Source: Anisus vortex (taxonomy: Eukaryota; Mollusca; Gastropoda; Planorbidae). From it: a DNA stretch of 64,000 nucleotides. The stretch spans positions 24,775,233 to 24,839,232 of the forward strand of contig OX421495.1 in the NCBI GenBank assembly GCA_949126835.1. The letters are read 5' to 3'. The notes beneath the pieces are model-generated. The model saw nothing but the letters and a program-made list of their open reading frames with translations. It did not search any database and was not told the DNA's origin. Below, piece after piece: positions 1 through 14,900 of this stretch (its first letter is position 1; the number at the start of each line of letters is the position of its first letter). Position numbers and translations under genes: made by a program.

Positions 1-2126
1 ATCTATCTATCTATTTATTTATCTATACATCCAACTATCCATCTATCTATTTATTTATCTATACATCCAACCATCTATCTATCTTTTTATTTATCTATAC
101 ATCCAACCATCCATCTATCTATTTATTTATCTATACATCCAACCATCTATCTATCTATTTATTTATCTATACATCCAACTATCCATCTATCTATTTATTT
201 ATCTATACATCCAACCATCTATCTATCTATTTATTTATCTATACATCCAACCATCCATCTATCTATTTATTTATCTATACATCCAACCATCCATCTATCT
301 ATTTATTTATCTATACATCCAACTATCCATCTATCTATTTATTTATCTATACATCCAACCATCTATCTATCTATTTATTTATCTATACATCCAACCATCC
401 ATCTATCTATTTATTTATCTATACATCCAACCATCTATCTATCTATTTATTTATCTATACATCCAACCATCCATCTATCTATTTATCTATACATCCAACC
501 ATCCATCTATCTATTTATTTATCTATACATCCAACCATCCATCTATCTATTTATTTATCTATACATCCAACCATCTATCTAATTATCTATACATCCAACC
601 ATCTATCTATCTATTTATTTATCTATACATCCAACCATCTATCTATCTATTTATTTATCTATACATCCAACCATCCATCTATCTATTTATCTATACATCC
701 AACCATCCATCTATCTATTTATTTATCTATACATCCAACCATCCATCTATCTATTTATTTATCTATACATCCAACCATCTATCTAATTATCTATACATCC
801 AACCATCTATCTATCTATTTATTTATCTATACATCCAACCATCCATCTATCTATTTATCTATACATCCAACCATCCATCTATCTATTTATTTATCTATAC
901 ATCCAACCATCCATCTATCTATTTATTTATCTATACATCCAACCATCTATCTATCTATTTATTTATCTATACATCCAACCATCTATCTATCTATTTATTT
1001 ATCTATACATCCAACCATCCATCTATCTATTTATCTATACATCCAACCATCTATCTATCTATTTATTTATCTATACATCCAACCATCCATCTATCTATTT
1101 ATCTATACATCCAACCATCCATCTATCTATTTATTTATCTATACATCCAACCATCCATCTATCTATTTATTTATCTATACATCCAACCATCTATCTATCT
1201 ATTTATTTATCTATACATCCAACCATCCATCTATCTATTTATCTATACATCCAACCATCCATCTATCTATTTATTTATCTATACATCCAACCATCCATCT
1301 ATCTATTTATTTATCTATACATCCAACCAACCATCTATCTATTTATCTATACATCCAACCATCCATCTATCTATTTATTTATCTATACATCCAACCATCC
1401 ATCTATCTATTTATTTATCTATACATCCAACCATCTATCTATCTATTTATTTATCTATACATCCAACCATCCATCTATCTATTTATTTATCTATACATCC
1501 AACCATCTATCTATCTATTTATTTATCTATACATCCAACCATCCATCTATCTATTTATTTATCTATACATCCAACCATCTATCTATCTATTTATTTATCT
1601 ATACATCCAACCATCCATCTATCTATTTATTTATCTATACATCCAACCATCTATCTATCTATTTATTTATCTATACATCCAACCATCCATCTATCTATTT
1701 ATTTATCTATACATCCAACCATCTATCTATCTATTTATTTATCTATACATCCAACTATCCATCTATCTATTTATTTATCTATACATCCAACCATCTATCT
1801 ATCTATTTATTTATCTATACATCCAACCATCCATCTATCTATTTATTTATCTATACATCCAACCATCCATCTATCTATTTATTTATCTATACATCCAACC
1901 ATCTATCTATCTTTTTATTTATCTATACATCCAACCATCTATCTATCTATTTATTTATCTATACATCCAACCATCCATCTATCTATTTATTTATCTATAC
2001 ATCCAACCATCTATCTATCTATTTATTTATCTATACATCCAACTATCCATCTATTTATTTATCTATACATCCAACCATCCATCTATCTATTTATTTATCT
2101 ATACATCCAACCATCTATCTATCTTT
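1..2126. repeat. 36-bp satellite array
   Basis: The whole stretch is tandem copies of a tetranucleotide-derived unit (ATCT/ATTT/ATAC steps ending in CATCCAACC). The usual period is 36 bp, with 32-bp variants that lack one TTTA step. There are roughly 59 copies. The four bases at the start of the unit switch between ATCC and ATCT, often alternately, which hints at a 72-bp higher-order unit. The array begins at or before base 1 and stops sharply at about 2126. No gene was seen in it. Confidence 0.95.
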
Positions 2127-2599
2127 GCACTGCTGCGATTAGAGCTTCGTTAATTGACATTTTTGCGGCTGGTCTAATCACTAGCTGAGAGTAAACTGGG
2201 AGAAATTTTAGTTGCGAGTTAAAACGTTCGTTTTCGATTCAGCTAATGGGAGCGGGAAAAAAAGGAGAGGAACGCGAGAGGGGTGCACTCCGTCGCCTAG
2301 ATTGAAATATGAGACTCTTCCGGTGATTCTGCAACTGAGAGCAAAGGTCAAGCTGGGACCATCACGAAGCGGAGACAAAAATGAATGCACTCAGTTCACA
2401 GCTTAAGAATACTCAGTAAGACTAAGTAATTTAGACAATTTACTAAATTATTTAGTTAGGCTGATTACATAATTAAGTAATTATAATTAATTATAATTAA
2501 GTTATTAGCTTTTAATTTTAACAAGTTTTATTAAGTTTTTTTTTATTTAAAGTATTAAAGTTATAATTACTTTTTAATTAGCCTATTAGTATTTATTAT
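2127..2599. other. unassigned spacer after satellite
   Basis: This is unique-looking sequence with a GC-richer patch at about 2200-2405 that is open for about 60 codons on both strands. Neither translation resembles a known family. The rest is AT-rich. I see no gene here. Confidence 0.5.
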
Positions 2600-5341
2600 G
2601 GCTAAACTTTGGTGTAACTGGTTCTATTTTTTTTTTTAAGTCTATATGACTTTAAAGATCTTTTTATCCTGAATACGAATCCGTTGGTTTTATTGTGAGG
2701 TTCCTTTTCTGCGATTTTTTATTTAATGTTGAATATTTGTTAATTTTGCATGTTTTATGAAATAATTTTACTTCCCTTGAGTACTTTGTGTTTTATTGTG
2801 TTACGTCCCTTTGGTTTGTTTTTTTTTTTCACTACATGTACTGCACGCTTCTCGGACCAGATTTTTTAGCCATTATCGGTTAGTTTCTAAGCTTTCTAAG
2901 TATTTGTTAATCATTATTATCGGTTAGTTTCTAAGCTTTCTAAGTATTTGTTAATGTTTACTATCGGTTAGTTTCTAAGCTTTCTAAGTATTTGTTAATG
3001 ATTACTATCGGTTAGGTTACAACATAGGGATAGCTATACATAGCCAACCTGGCCATATATTGGGACAGGAAGTAGTAATCTAGAAAAGCACATGGCACGC
3101 ATGCGCAACAAGAGACAGGTGGTCTCGACAACTAGGAAGAAAAAACAATAGGATTTTGTGTCTTTTTGTGTTATTTCATATGAAATACGGTAAGAATAAT
3201 TAATTTGGCTATACTTTGGTATAACTGGTTCTATTTTTTTTTTTAAGTTTCATATATCATTTTAAAGATCTTTTTATCCTGAATACGAATCCGTTGGTTT
3301 TATTGTAAGATTCCTTTTCTGTGATTTTTTATTTAATGTTGAATATTTGTTAATTTTGCATGTTTTATGAAATAATTTTACTTCCCTTGAGCACTTTGTG
3401 TTTTATTGTGTTACGTCCCTTTGGTTTGTTTATTTTTTTTCACACATGTACTGCACGCTTCTCGGACCAGATTTTTAGCCATTATCGGTTAGTTTCTAAG
3501 CTTTCTAAGTATTTGTTAATCATTATTATCGGTTAGTTTCTAAGCTTTCTAAGTATTTGTTAATCATTATTATCGGTTAGTTTCTAGGCTAGAGATGGGT
3601 TTTTGGTATTTTTTGTATGTTTACTATCAGTTAGTTTCTAAGGTTAGGGAGAGCTTTGTAGTTTTTTTATTTGGCTATACATAGCCAACCTGGCCATATC
3701 TTGGGACAGGAAGCATGCTAGTCTAGGGGCAGTTGTCAAGATGTCCTGATCTAGGCTATACGATTTTGTTTCTTTTTTTTTTCTTTTGTGCTATTTCTTA
3801 TTAAATATGGTAAGATTAATTTTATTTTTTTATTGCTTCTAAGGAATTCTGATTGAAAATTTTGGTACGTGGAGCTATTGATAGTGTCTTAATTAAGAAG
3901 ATCGGCAGACAATAATCTATTGTGTTTGATTAGCCTGTGACGTCAAAAGGCTTTTGTAAAGACAATACAAATTATTTTTTTATTTGGAAAAAAAATATTT
4001 TTTTTTCATTTTTAATAGTCTGCCGCTCTTCTTAAGACACTTATCAATAGCCCCACGCGAAAAAATTTTCAGTTGGAATTTTTTAGAAGCCTACTTTTCT
4101 AGAACCAGCTACACTAAAGTATTACCATTAATTTTTTTATACATTTCGTGCTATTTCGCCCCTTTTCCCATTTCGGTTTCGGTTCTAAGAAATTCCTCCT
4201 GAAAATTTGAGTAGCGGAGCTATTGATAATTGGGCTATACTTTGGTATAACTGGTTCTATTTTTTTTTTTAAGTCATTACTTTAAAGATCTTTTTATCCT
4301 GAATACGAATCCGTTGGTTTTATTGTGAGATTCCTTTTCTGTGATTTTATATTTAATGTTGAATATTTGTGAATTTTGCATGTTTTATGAAATAATGTTA
4401 CTTCCCTTGAGCACTTTGTGTTTTATTGTGTTACGTCCCTTTGGTTTGTTTATTTTTTTTCACATTACATGCACTGCACGCTTATCGGACCAGATTTTTA
4501 GCCATTATCGGTTAGTTTCTAAGCTTTCTAAGTATTTGTTAATCATTATTATCTGTTAGTTTCTAAGCTTTCTAAGTATTTGTTAATCATTATTATCGGT
4601 TAGTTTCTAAGGTTAGGGAGAGCTTTGTAGTTTTTTTATTTGGCTATACAGAGCCAACCTGGCCTATCTTGGGACAGCATGTGTTAGCTATGAGACAGCA
4701 TGGCGAGGAGATGTCGTGATCTAGGGAATACGATTTGTTTCTTTTTTTTTTCTTTTGTGCTATTTCTTATTAAATATGGTAAGATTAATTTTATTTTTTA
4801 TTGCTTCTAAGGAATTCTGATTGAAAATTTTGGTACGTGGAGCTATTGATAGTGTCTTAATTAAGAAGATCGGCAGACAATAATGTATTGTGTTTGATCA
4901 GCCTGTGTCGCCTGTGACGTCACAAGGCTTTTGTAAAGACAATACAAAATAATATTTTTTTCTGGAAAAAAAATTATTTTTTTTTGTTTTTAATAGTCTG
5001 CCGCTCTTCTTAAGACACTTATCAATAGCCCCACGCGAAAAAATTTTCAGTTGGAATTTTTTAGAAGCCTACTTTTCTAGAACCAGCTACACCAAAGTAT
5101 TACCGATAATTGTGTCTTAGGAAGCCACCAGACATCGTGTTTCATGGCTGTGTGACGTCATAAGCCTTTGGTAAACACAATGGAAATGAATTTTTTTTTC
5201 GATGAAAAAAATTTTTTTTTTCATTTTCAATAGTCTGCCGCTCTTCCTAAGACACTTATCAATAGATCCACGCTAAAAAATTTTCAGTTGGAATTTTTTA
5301 GAACCCTACTTTTCTAGAACCAACTACACTAAAGTATTACC
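2600..5341. repeat. cluster of fold-back / TIR elements
   Basis: A left-end sequence starting GGCTATACTTTGGTATAACT occurs near 2600 (variant), 3207 and 4233. Its reverse complement, ending in AAAGTATTACC, occurs near 4100-4126, 5078-5104 and 5314-5341. Between them a second pair of arms is repeated: a GTCTTA...AGAAG..CGGCAGAC arm and its reverse complement GTCTGCCGCTCTTCTTAAGA bracket a TGACGTCA-containing core at about 3885-4050, 4850-5015 and 5110-5260. A 44-bp direct repeat (core CGGTTAGTTTCTAAGC) occurs two to four times in each copy. I read this as several copies of a non-autonomous DNA transposon or MITE family with long imperfect inverted ends, partly nested or tandem. No transposase frame was found. 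Confidence 0.75.
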
Positions 5342-5994
5342 CTAGACTAGTACTAGACTCTAGCCTATTTTAAACTATTTAAAATTTAAATTTAGTTAGT
5401 TTTGGTTTGGACACTTGAAACTTTTACTTTTACTTGAATTTTAGAACTTGACTTTTTATTTTCTTGGTGTCTTTCTGTAATTATTTACACATAAAAAAAA
5501 ATAAAGCTCATATTTTGATAAGCGTATAAAAATATTACTAATTAATTAAAATAGCTTACATTACGATTAAATGTCTCCATTTATGCTAGATAAATTTAGA
5601 ATAGTCCCATTTTCATTTACTACCATTTAGAGAGCGTCAGCCATACTATCGCACTGACATATAAAATATATGTATATATACTATGTTTTGGCTATTTATA
5701 CGATAATAAACTGTATTAATAGCCAGGCCAAAGAAGCTAGGATTTCAGTCTACCATTTCTTTCATCTTAAATATTAATACAGAATAATAAATCCATACAA
5801 GCTAAAAAAAAGCATAGATTGTCTTTAGATGTATAGACTAAAGAGTTGATTGATATTTTCAAACCTGGCACTGTGATGTTGTGTGTGATATGAGTACTGC
5901 GTGTTCATCGTTTCGAACTGTCCAGGTCAATTAGCTAATAAAAGAACTGTGAACAGTTTACATGTAACGGAAAAACTTCCACATGAAAGAAAAA
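5342..5994. other. AT-rich upstream region of C19orf47-like gene
   Basis: No coding signal is visible. The region probably contains the promoter and 5' UTR of the gene that starts at 5995, but I see no clear TATA box or initiator that would fix a start site. Confidence 0.4.
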
Positions 5995-8900
5995 ATGGCG
6001 TCTATGACTATGTCAGGTATATCAATCAATGCAATTTTCTTTTATGCAATATTTATGCATCTATGAAAGTGATTTCTTTCTTTCTCTATTTTGTTGCGGG
6101 ACTTACATGAAAGTACTTTAATCTCTGTTTTGCTTGTGGTACTGATTCAATGTACTATATATACTAGCATTCGGTAAATGCAGTTTGCATCACCAACTCG
6201 ACAAACTCACAAACATTTCAAACAACATCAAAATAAATCAATTTTAATTTTTAATCAAAGCCAAAGCATGAAAATGAAAGTCACTTCATACTTCTTCATA
6301 TCAACAGAAAATTAATTCATTTAAGTCTAAAAAAAGTTAGTTAAAAGGCACTGCCATGGCTAATACTAAGACTATGTCTAAGTCACTAAGTCAGTCTAAG
6401 TACTAAGACACTAAGTCAAGTAGAGACTGAATGGAGTGATAGTGATTGGAGTAGACGACTAGACTAGATTTAGTATCATTAAGTTTAGGGAAGCAGTAAG
6501 CGTTATTAGAGGAACTGTGCATATAATGCCGAGCGTTATCGGAAAACCCAAATTTTCAAAAAATTGTGAGGGTTTTTTAAGAACTTAAGGCAGGTTTCAC
6601 AATAAGGTTTTAAAAAGTTCCCTTTTTAAACCAAATTTTTATTTTAAGCTTTGTCACTGTATTATATATCATTTTAAAGCCTAGAAACTGAGGAATCTGA
6701 ATATGAAGGTTAGAAAGTCAGCCGACTTTTCAATGTTTTATAATTAATACTTTTAAGATCGGGAAATTCCGTCTAGCACAGTTTAGCCGGCGCAAAAAAA
6801 TACACGAGACTAAACAGCTGCAAAATATTATAAAAACGTACAATATTGTGTTTTTTTTATATTTTTATGAAAAATAAACTTATAATACTTGAAATATCAT
6901 CATTTGTGTTGTGTTTTGTTATTAATTTCACAAATAAACTAATAATTTGGCATCCTTAGGTCATTAGGCCTAGGATATGTGGTACCGGAAAAATAAACAA
7001 CATGGCGGCCATTTTTTACTTAAGAACGTGGTTTTAGCGAAAATCATGGAGAGATATTATTTTTATGTTTAAACAATTACTGTTCGCGTAAATTTAGTTT
7101 TAAAACATTTAATAATATTGAAAATCGTATACAAGAACTTAGATATAAAAAAAGAAATGCGTAAATAGCGTTTTACTGTAAATTATCGATAACGGCCGAG
7201 CGTGCGGTCCTCGGCGGTGTAACGAAACCCTAATGGCAACATATCAGACAGACACGGGTAAAATAATTATATTAAATCGAAAAACGCATTTTTAAAGTAA
7301 AAAAACGCGTCAAATAGAACAAAACGGCTATCCGATTGGATTTATATTTTAAAATTCACTCGAGCGCATTTTAAAATGAATGAAAAATCGATTCAACTTT
7401 TTCGGTACCACGTAAGGTTCTCTTGACAGAGCAAGTTTTTGTGATGTACACCCGATGGTTTTTAGCAAATAAAATAACATTTGAGGCTGAATATTAAAAA
7501 ATAATGCCGTTTTTATGAATTAATATATATTTGGATTAAATTTGGAGAGTTTTAGAAATCTACAATGACTTATCTATTTTTAGTTCGAGTTTTAGGCCTA
7601 GCCTAGGGAATAAAGAAAAAATTCCAGACGCGGTGTAAAAAAACTAAGAGATTTGAAAAATTGTTTAAAAAAAAAATAAACATATGTAACGACTTTCATT
7701 GCAAGTATAGCATATTATAACATATGCATGAATGAAAAACATCCAGAAATCGCGTTAATTTTGCTTTTTAATACTTTTACTTAAAGCTTTTCAAGTAGGT
7801 ACAAAAAAAGGGGAAATGGGATCTGCATGCTTTGTTACGTTACACTGCATAAAAAATATAATAAACAACACTAAAATAAAATAAAAACTCACAATATTGA
7901 TTTTGCTGATACTTTTATTACATATAAACACAAACAAGTAAAGAAAACAACATTTTGTACATAAATTTTTTTTTCTTCAAATATTCAAAAAAAGTTGACC
8001 ATTTGGTGGCCATTTTGTGAAACCTGCCTTAAGAGTCCAAAGAGTTAGGCCTAAGCTATAGGCCTACTTAACTTATGACTTATGACTTATACTTATACTA
8101 ACTTATATCTTATAGGCTATAGGTCTAGTTTTAGTATAGAGTATAGGCCATAGGGCCATAGGCCTACTAATCTATAGTCTATTTTTTAGGATCATATAAA
8201 ATTCCTAGCTAGAAGGAGGTATTTATTGAAAAAAATAAAGCCCTAACCGGGCCTAACCCTATTTCAAGTATTTGACTTGAAGTATTGACCCTAACTTACA
8301 ATAGCCTACTAATAGGCCTACTAACAATTATAATATAAGATTACTTTATTGATCCAAATAAATGGAGATTTACTGGATTGCATAAATTCTGTCTTTCAGC
8401 ACACTTAAAACAATATTATAAAGAACCATTTGTACTCAAGCACAATAGAAATAGACATTTGCGCACACTATAGTTGGCCTACTATGGACTATAGGCCTAT
8501 TATCACTATCATACCATTTATTTTATCATAGGAAAAAGTATCATTTAGGCTTAGGAGTCAGCTATTGTATTTCTGGCTGACAATGACAAATGGTTGCTTA
8601 CAAAATATTCATGTATTTACCGTATCCCGTTTTACTAAAATTGAATAATAATTTTAAAAAAAAGGTGGAGATGGCTGGGATAGAACCTGCGACACCCCGG
8701 TTGCCAGCAGACAGTACTAACCATGAGACCAGGAAACCTTGTTCAAAATTATCAACAAATAGTATATAATAAGGCAATAGGGAAAGACAAATGATTATGC
8801 GCATGCGCCAGTAGAATATACAGAACTGTGGGAATCTTCGAATAACGTTGAGCGTTATCTGCAGCTAGAAATCTTCATATAAGTTAATATAACGCTTAGC

Positions 8901-11900
8901 GTTATATGAAGAACTGTGCGAATAATCAATCCGTTAAGTTATAACTTGAATCTATAACTTTAACTACTTTTTAGTTTAGTATCATTTATTTTTTATCATT
9001 TAATTAATTTATTTAAACAGTCAGTGCACAATTCCCTCCTCAATTCAATTGAGATGGAAAGTAGTGGCCAGTGTGTTTGTTCCTTCCTATAAAAAAAAAG
9101 GGGGAAGGGGATATGTACAATTTCTGTATTAATAATTGTAGGACTATGACCCCTATCCAATGTAGAAATTATCTCCAACTATAACTATATATGAATATGC
9201 TTCTCGATGTAGTCATCATACTCATTACTCATGCTACATAATAAACTAATCAGATAATCACTGATAATGCTAAATATTATTTATTGAAAGAAACTCTAAG
9301 TAAAGTAAGTAGGCACAATTTCTGAATTCCATGGCTTCCTTATGAAACATAGAGTCTCCACAACAGTCCTCCAGTACACTTGATACTGGGCAGCCTTTTG
9401 CATTTCACCTTACGACACATTGCAGCTCTTCAATTCTTCTTCACATGATCTCCTCCAGTGCACTCGATTCTGGGCAGCCTTTTTTCAGGTTACTCCATGA
9501 CAGGTTGCAACTCTTCAATTTTTCTTCATATGATCATCTCCAGTTGATCTTAAGACAACCAACCCGTCTCTTTCCCTGTGGGTACTACTGCCTGCAGGTT
9601 GATGTGCTGTGGGATTTTTGCAAATTGTGTCCTATCCATTGCTATATCTGCCTTGCCACAATTACTACTTCTTAATTAAAACCATTTTTCCTATCACTAA
9701 GAATATATATACAACTATTAAAACACAATATCATATGCCAACAGTATGATCGCTTTTTCTATATTATTCTCATCAATGAAATAGTATATATTGCCTGTTT
9801 ATAAATCTATATAGCTATAAAGTAACCCCGCCCTATGTGTCATATCCGATCCCCATTGGTTAATTTAAAGACATGTGACCTTATTATCTCAAATCGTACT
9901 TCTGCTATCTCGTTTTTGACATGTGTCTTCCCTAGCATAGTGGTTAGCGTCTTCGACTGCAATTTGGGGCAACCTGGGTTGAATTCCCCACTTTCTGTTC
10001 ATTGTAGTTTATGAAATGTTTATCTGTAGCTTATATATATAGACCTATTTAATTTTTCCCCTGATTTAGCTTTTAGTTATTAAAGTCAATAAAATAAATT
10101 ACTCAACTAATTGTGACGCCTTTTTTACATACAGCCTTTTACAATGTAATCCTTTAACCCTGATACTCTGATCTTCTAAGGATTCATGAAAATAGATATA
10201 TATATTAAACCAACTACCATCAAAATTTCATCATTGGCATTGTTTTAAAAGTTATTTAAAATGTGTCTTTCTGTGACAGTGGTTTAAGTTTAACAATACA
10301 ACATTTCTTTCCTTACAGAAACTTCATATTGGCTGAATTTTTTTACCAAAGCTGGCATTCCAGCTGGAGATTCTGCCCATTATGCTGTGATGTTTACTGA
10401 TAACCGCATCACACGTGAAATGCTTTTAGATCTCAGTAAAGAATATTTGACAGACATGGGTATATCACGGCTAGGGGATGTTATAGCGATTCTTAAACAT
10501 GCTAAAGATGTTTACAAACAGGTTTGATATTACACTTTTTTGTGTGCTTGATTTGAAAAAAAACAACGTAATATTCTAAATTGGGAATTCTCATTTCTGA
10601 ATTACACACATGTAAATTTAACGGAAAGAAGTGTTTTGAAAATTTTACAGCTCAGAAATATTGCTGAAAAATCACATTCTCTGTTACTTTAAATACCCTT
10701 TATGGCACTTATGAATAGCTGCGATAAGTCTGCAGCTTCTTCACTGTAGACTCAGGCTGGATCAGGACAATGATGTATGGTATGCTGTGTGCTACTATTT
10801 ACCCCTCATTTTTTATTTTACCAACCAATATTATCTAAACTTGTATCACATAACCAGTATGAATATCAATAAGAATTACACATTTTTACAGTTTTAAAAT
10901 CAATTGGTTGCTATGGCTGTTTTTTTTTTTTTAAATGCTTTTTGACCCATTTAAAAAACTATAATTAGGTACAAATTGTAGAGCTGTGGTTGCACAACAT
11001 TTTGTAGCACTTAATACTTCATTTTGTGAATTTATACATCCTTTTTCAAGGAATTTTTGTCTGGAGCAGCAGTTTGACCTATAATTTAAAATTAAATTTA
11101 ATAAAGCAACTAAAATATAAAGCCTTAAAAGCAAAGTAATAAGTACCTGGATAAAAATGGCAAAGTTTCAATAGTATTGGCTAAGAAATGTGTTAAAGCT
11201 TATTTATAAAACAGAAGGTAATTGTTAAGGAGAAACTAATGATTCTGATGGTATAGATAAATGCAGCTATTCACTATTTGCTTTATGTTTTTAAGCATTA
11301 AACATGTGCAATTTTGTTTGAATTAGGACAGAGCTTTTATATATCTGACTTCTTTGCCCATAGAATTGACTGGTGCACTAAAGCCTCAAGTCAAGTGATA
11401 TGTGACATTTTAAAAAATAATATTTTATTTATGATGTAATATATGTTTTCTGATTGAGGCCATTTTTATTTGAAAGGAAGCTAAAGATAAATTATTGATG
11501 CCCTCAACACTGATGTCCTTAACATCCTCAAGTTCACTCTCTTCAACACCTATGTCACGAAGGTCAACCGGTAGGCTTAATGCACTTGTTTGTTTCTTGA
11601 AATTATATCATTCTAGTTTGTTCATCTTGGATTTAATCGGCAATATATTTTGGTCATACATCATAGCATTCAAATAATTTACCTTAGGCTAAAGAAAACT
11701 GTAAATATCTAGAGCTTTTCAATTTCTAAGCTATATTTAGAAAATGTATACAATGTTTTTTATTTATCATTATGTTCTATTCACAATATTTACTTTTGTT
11801 TCTTTGTTATGGTGTTTTATATTTTCTAAGATCGACTTAGTTTCTCTAAATAATTAGAATCAAATACAAATAGTGATCAGTAATAGTATTTAAGTCAGTA

Positions 11901-14900
11901 AAACTAAAATCAATCTATCTTTGTATTTTTAAGCAATACAAAATCTTTATAATAATTTAAACAAATTTAAAAAAGAAACCAATCAAGACAAGCCAATTTT
12001 TTTTTAATTTATAATGATGATACATGATTAAAAAAAAATGAAATCCTCAGCAACTCATTCAAAAATAATAATTGTTCTGCAGATTTAGATCCATTTCATA
12101 TGGCCAAATATTTCTCTATTCTAACTCTGTTGGGCTGTGGTTTAATTTAATTAAAATATTTGATTCAATTAAATGTTGTTCTGAAATTGCTTTTTGCTCA
12201 CAATTATACTGAATAATAAAAAAAACAATTTTGTCTGAATAAAATGTTGGTATGATACTTAACAAAAAGTTGGAGAAAGGAACATGTGAAAATGACTGGC
12301 TGAAACATGGAATTAGAAGTTTGAATTGTAAGTTTATTGGTTCATTTTATAAACACTGTTGTTTTTTTACTTACACTGTTAAAACTATTCATCTCAAATA
12401 TAAGTGTGAGATGGAGAGTTTTTCAGAAGATAAAAATGTTGGAGAAAAAACTTTGAAAGAAGTATACATTTTTAAAGAGAGATTACTTTTTTAGGTATTT
12501 GTATAATTATGAAAAGATTCATGAAATTATTTTTTGTTACTAATAAAAGATTTTAAAGAGAGAAACGATAAAACAGAGCTCAGGATGAGCATGTTGCTAA
12601 TTGCAAGACATGCTGTTTAAAAACATGTTCTCTGTGTTTTATGCTTATATTTTATGTTATTTCATGTATGGTAATATAGAAGTTTATGCTTAGAATATTT
12701 GAAATCTAAAATTTATCAAAAAGCCTGCAAATTAAAACTGAATTTACCACTATGGTTTTAAAAGGTAAACACTGTCCAAATTTAAAGAATGAATATGAAG
12801 GTCATAATTTTAAGCCACTATTTGAGATATTTTTTCCCAGCATAGATATTGTTTATTTTGTAGTAATGTTTCAGCCTCATTTTTTTTTTTTTACATTTTA
12901 ATAATTTTATTACTCAGCTGCAAGTCGTATGGTAAATCATTTTACAAGTAAACATCCAGAGGCAGCACCAATGAGCCAGTCACCTTCACCGAAACCCCCT
13001 CCTTCAGGTACAATGTGGTCAAATAGTCATGATTCATTTAAAATCAAGCTCTTGGGGAATTTTCTAACCCAATGCTTTTTTGCTTGGAACCCTCCAACCT
13101 AAAATTCATCTTCATTGTCAATGTTAACTATTACAGTTAAATTTTCACCCCTTTCCACCTTTTCTGTTAACCCACATACTGAAACAATTTATTTCCAGTC
13201 CTTAATTATTGGTCCCTTTCTCATCTGTTCTTAGTAGCTGGTGAAGACATTATATTGAAAACATTTTTTGCCCGATTTATGCAATTAGCATTATTTGCTT
13301 GGGTTTTTTTCCGAGGTCATCCACTTTTATTAATAATAACAAACAATTTTTCCAGTTACTGTATATAATCGCATATAGGTCACACCCGTGGATAGGTCGC
13401 ACCTTTAGTTTAGGATTTTTTTTACTTTTATTTGTGCTTGACTTGCAGATAGGTCAAACCCTTAATTTTAGGGAGTTGCACTGCCTTTTACCTTTTCAAA
13501 AATGCATACCTTCTAAACATAAAAGATATTAAATTAAATATTCTCTCTAGTTTGGAAACTTTCTTTAAAAAATAGTTTCAATCATCGCAAACATAAACAA
13601 ATCAAGGTAGCTTTTCATTTATTATTAACGACCGTTCAATAAAGAAATTAGTCATCTGGGAAAGTTTTTGTAAGGCATCAGTTTCTTCACCTGTTCTTAA
13701 TCCTAGAGTGGGTAGACAAAAAGAGTCTTTTGAAGTGCACTCTTTTGACTTGGTGGTGCCCTCGTGGATATAAGCACTATAGTGCCCTAATTACCATTGT
13801 TTGTAATGAAAAAATTATTTTTATGTCATTCTCTGACCGGCAATAATATGTGTTTTTATTTTCAACTCTAACATACAACTAGGGAAAAATGAAAGACACT
13901 ATTGAGATTTCTCACATTTTTTCTATATAGATATGCCCAAAGTTTTGTTTGTGAGTTAGAGTGCAGGTTTTTTCCAAAATGTACTGAAATTTGTCGATTG
14001 GCAGATCATAGTTGTGGCACTGTTTTCTCAGAAATGCTAAACACTGCCTTAGTAGGCTATATTAAATAAAATGCATCTTTAGCTACTAGTCTGCAAGCTT
14101 AGGAGGCATTTATTATAGGTCTAAATATGCTTATACGCATTTACAATTCTTTTCATATTGTATACAGGAGTTTAGGTTCTATCTTATCCTATTAGTTTGA
14201 ATTTATATTTTATCCTATTATTTATAATTGATATCTTATTCTATTAGTTTCAAGTGATATCTTATAATTGTTACTGAAAAGGGGGGGTCAATGTTTTTTC
14301 CTTCTTAGATCCCCCTAGACCAAAAAGGAAAGTATCTGTATTTGAGAGACTGGGGACAGACACTGATGATACTGTGACACTCTCCACCGGTAAAAAATTG
14401 GCTGCCTTTCAGGTCTCATCATCGGTAGGTCAATTTTTCTGGTCATTCTTCGATAGTTTAGATTAATGCACATCTTACCTGCAACATCTCAAATTTGTGT
14501 CAATTTATAATAATAAATACTGTATTTCAGCCAGGATCAGTCTTCAGTCGTTTAGGTGGAAAGTCAGGGTTAAAAAGAACTGCATCAAATGCTTCCCTGG
14601 AAGACATGGGACTTGTGGTGTCTGATACCCATGAAGAAAGCCTGCCTTACGCTGGAGTGTTAAAAAGTTCCGGAGTCTCCCCTGCTAAGAAAACAAATTT
14701 TAAAGTAGCTCTGAACAGATCAAGCCTCAAAGAGCCACTGAAGCTTAAAAAAACTATTAAAAAAGTGAATGTTGTGGAAGAAAAAAAGGCAGCTCGTAAG
14801 TATTAAATAATTAGACTAAACTATTCAAAACTTTTGTTCCAATTATAATTTATTTATCTCATAGATTGAAATCTAGAACAACTCTCATCAATTTTAATTC

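Noticed and set aside
3984..4559. Two 72-codon frames
   Set aside because: Both lie in the fold-back repeat cluster and encode low-complexity Phe/Ile/Leu-rich text from T-rich DNA.
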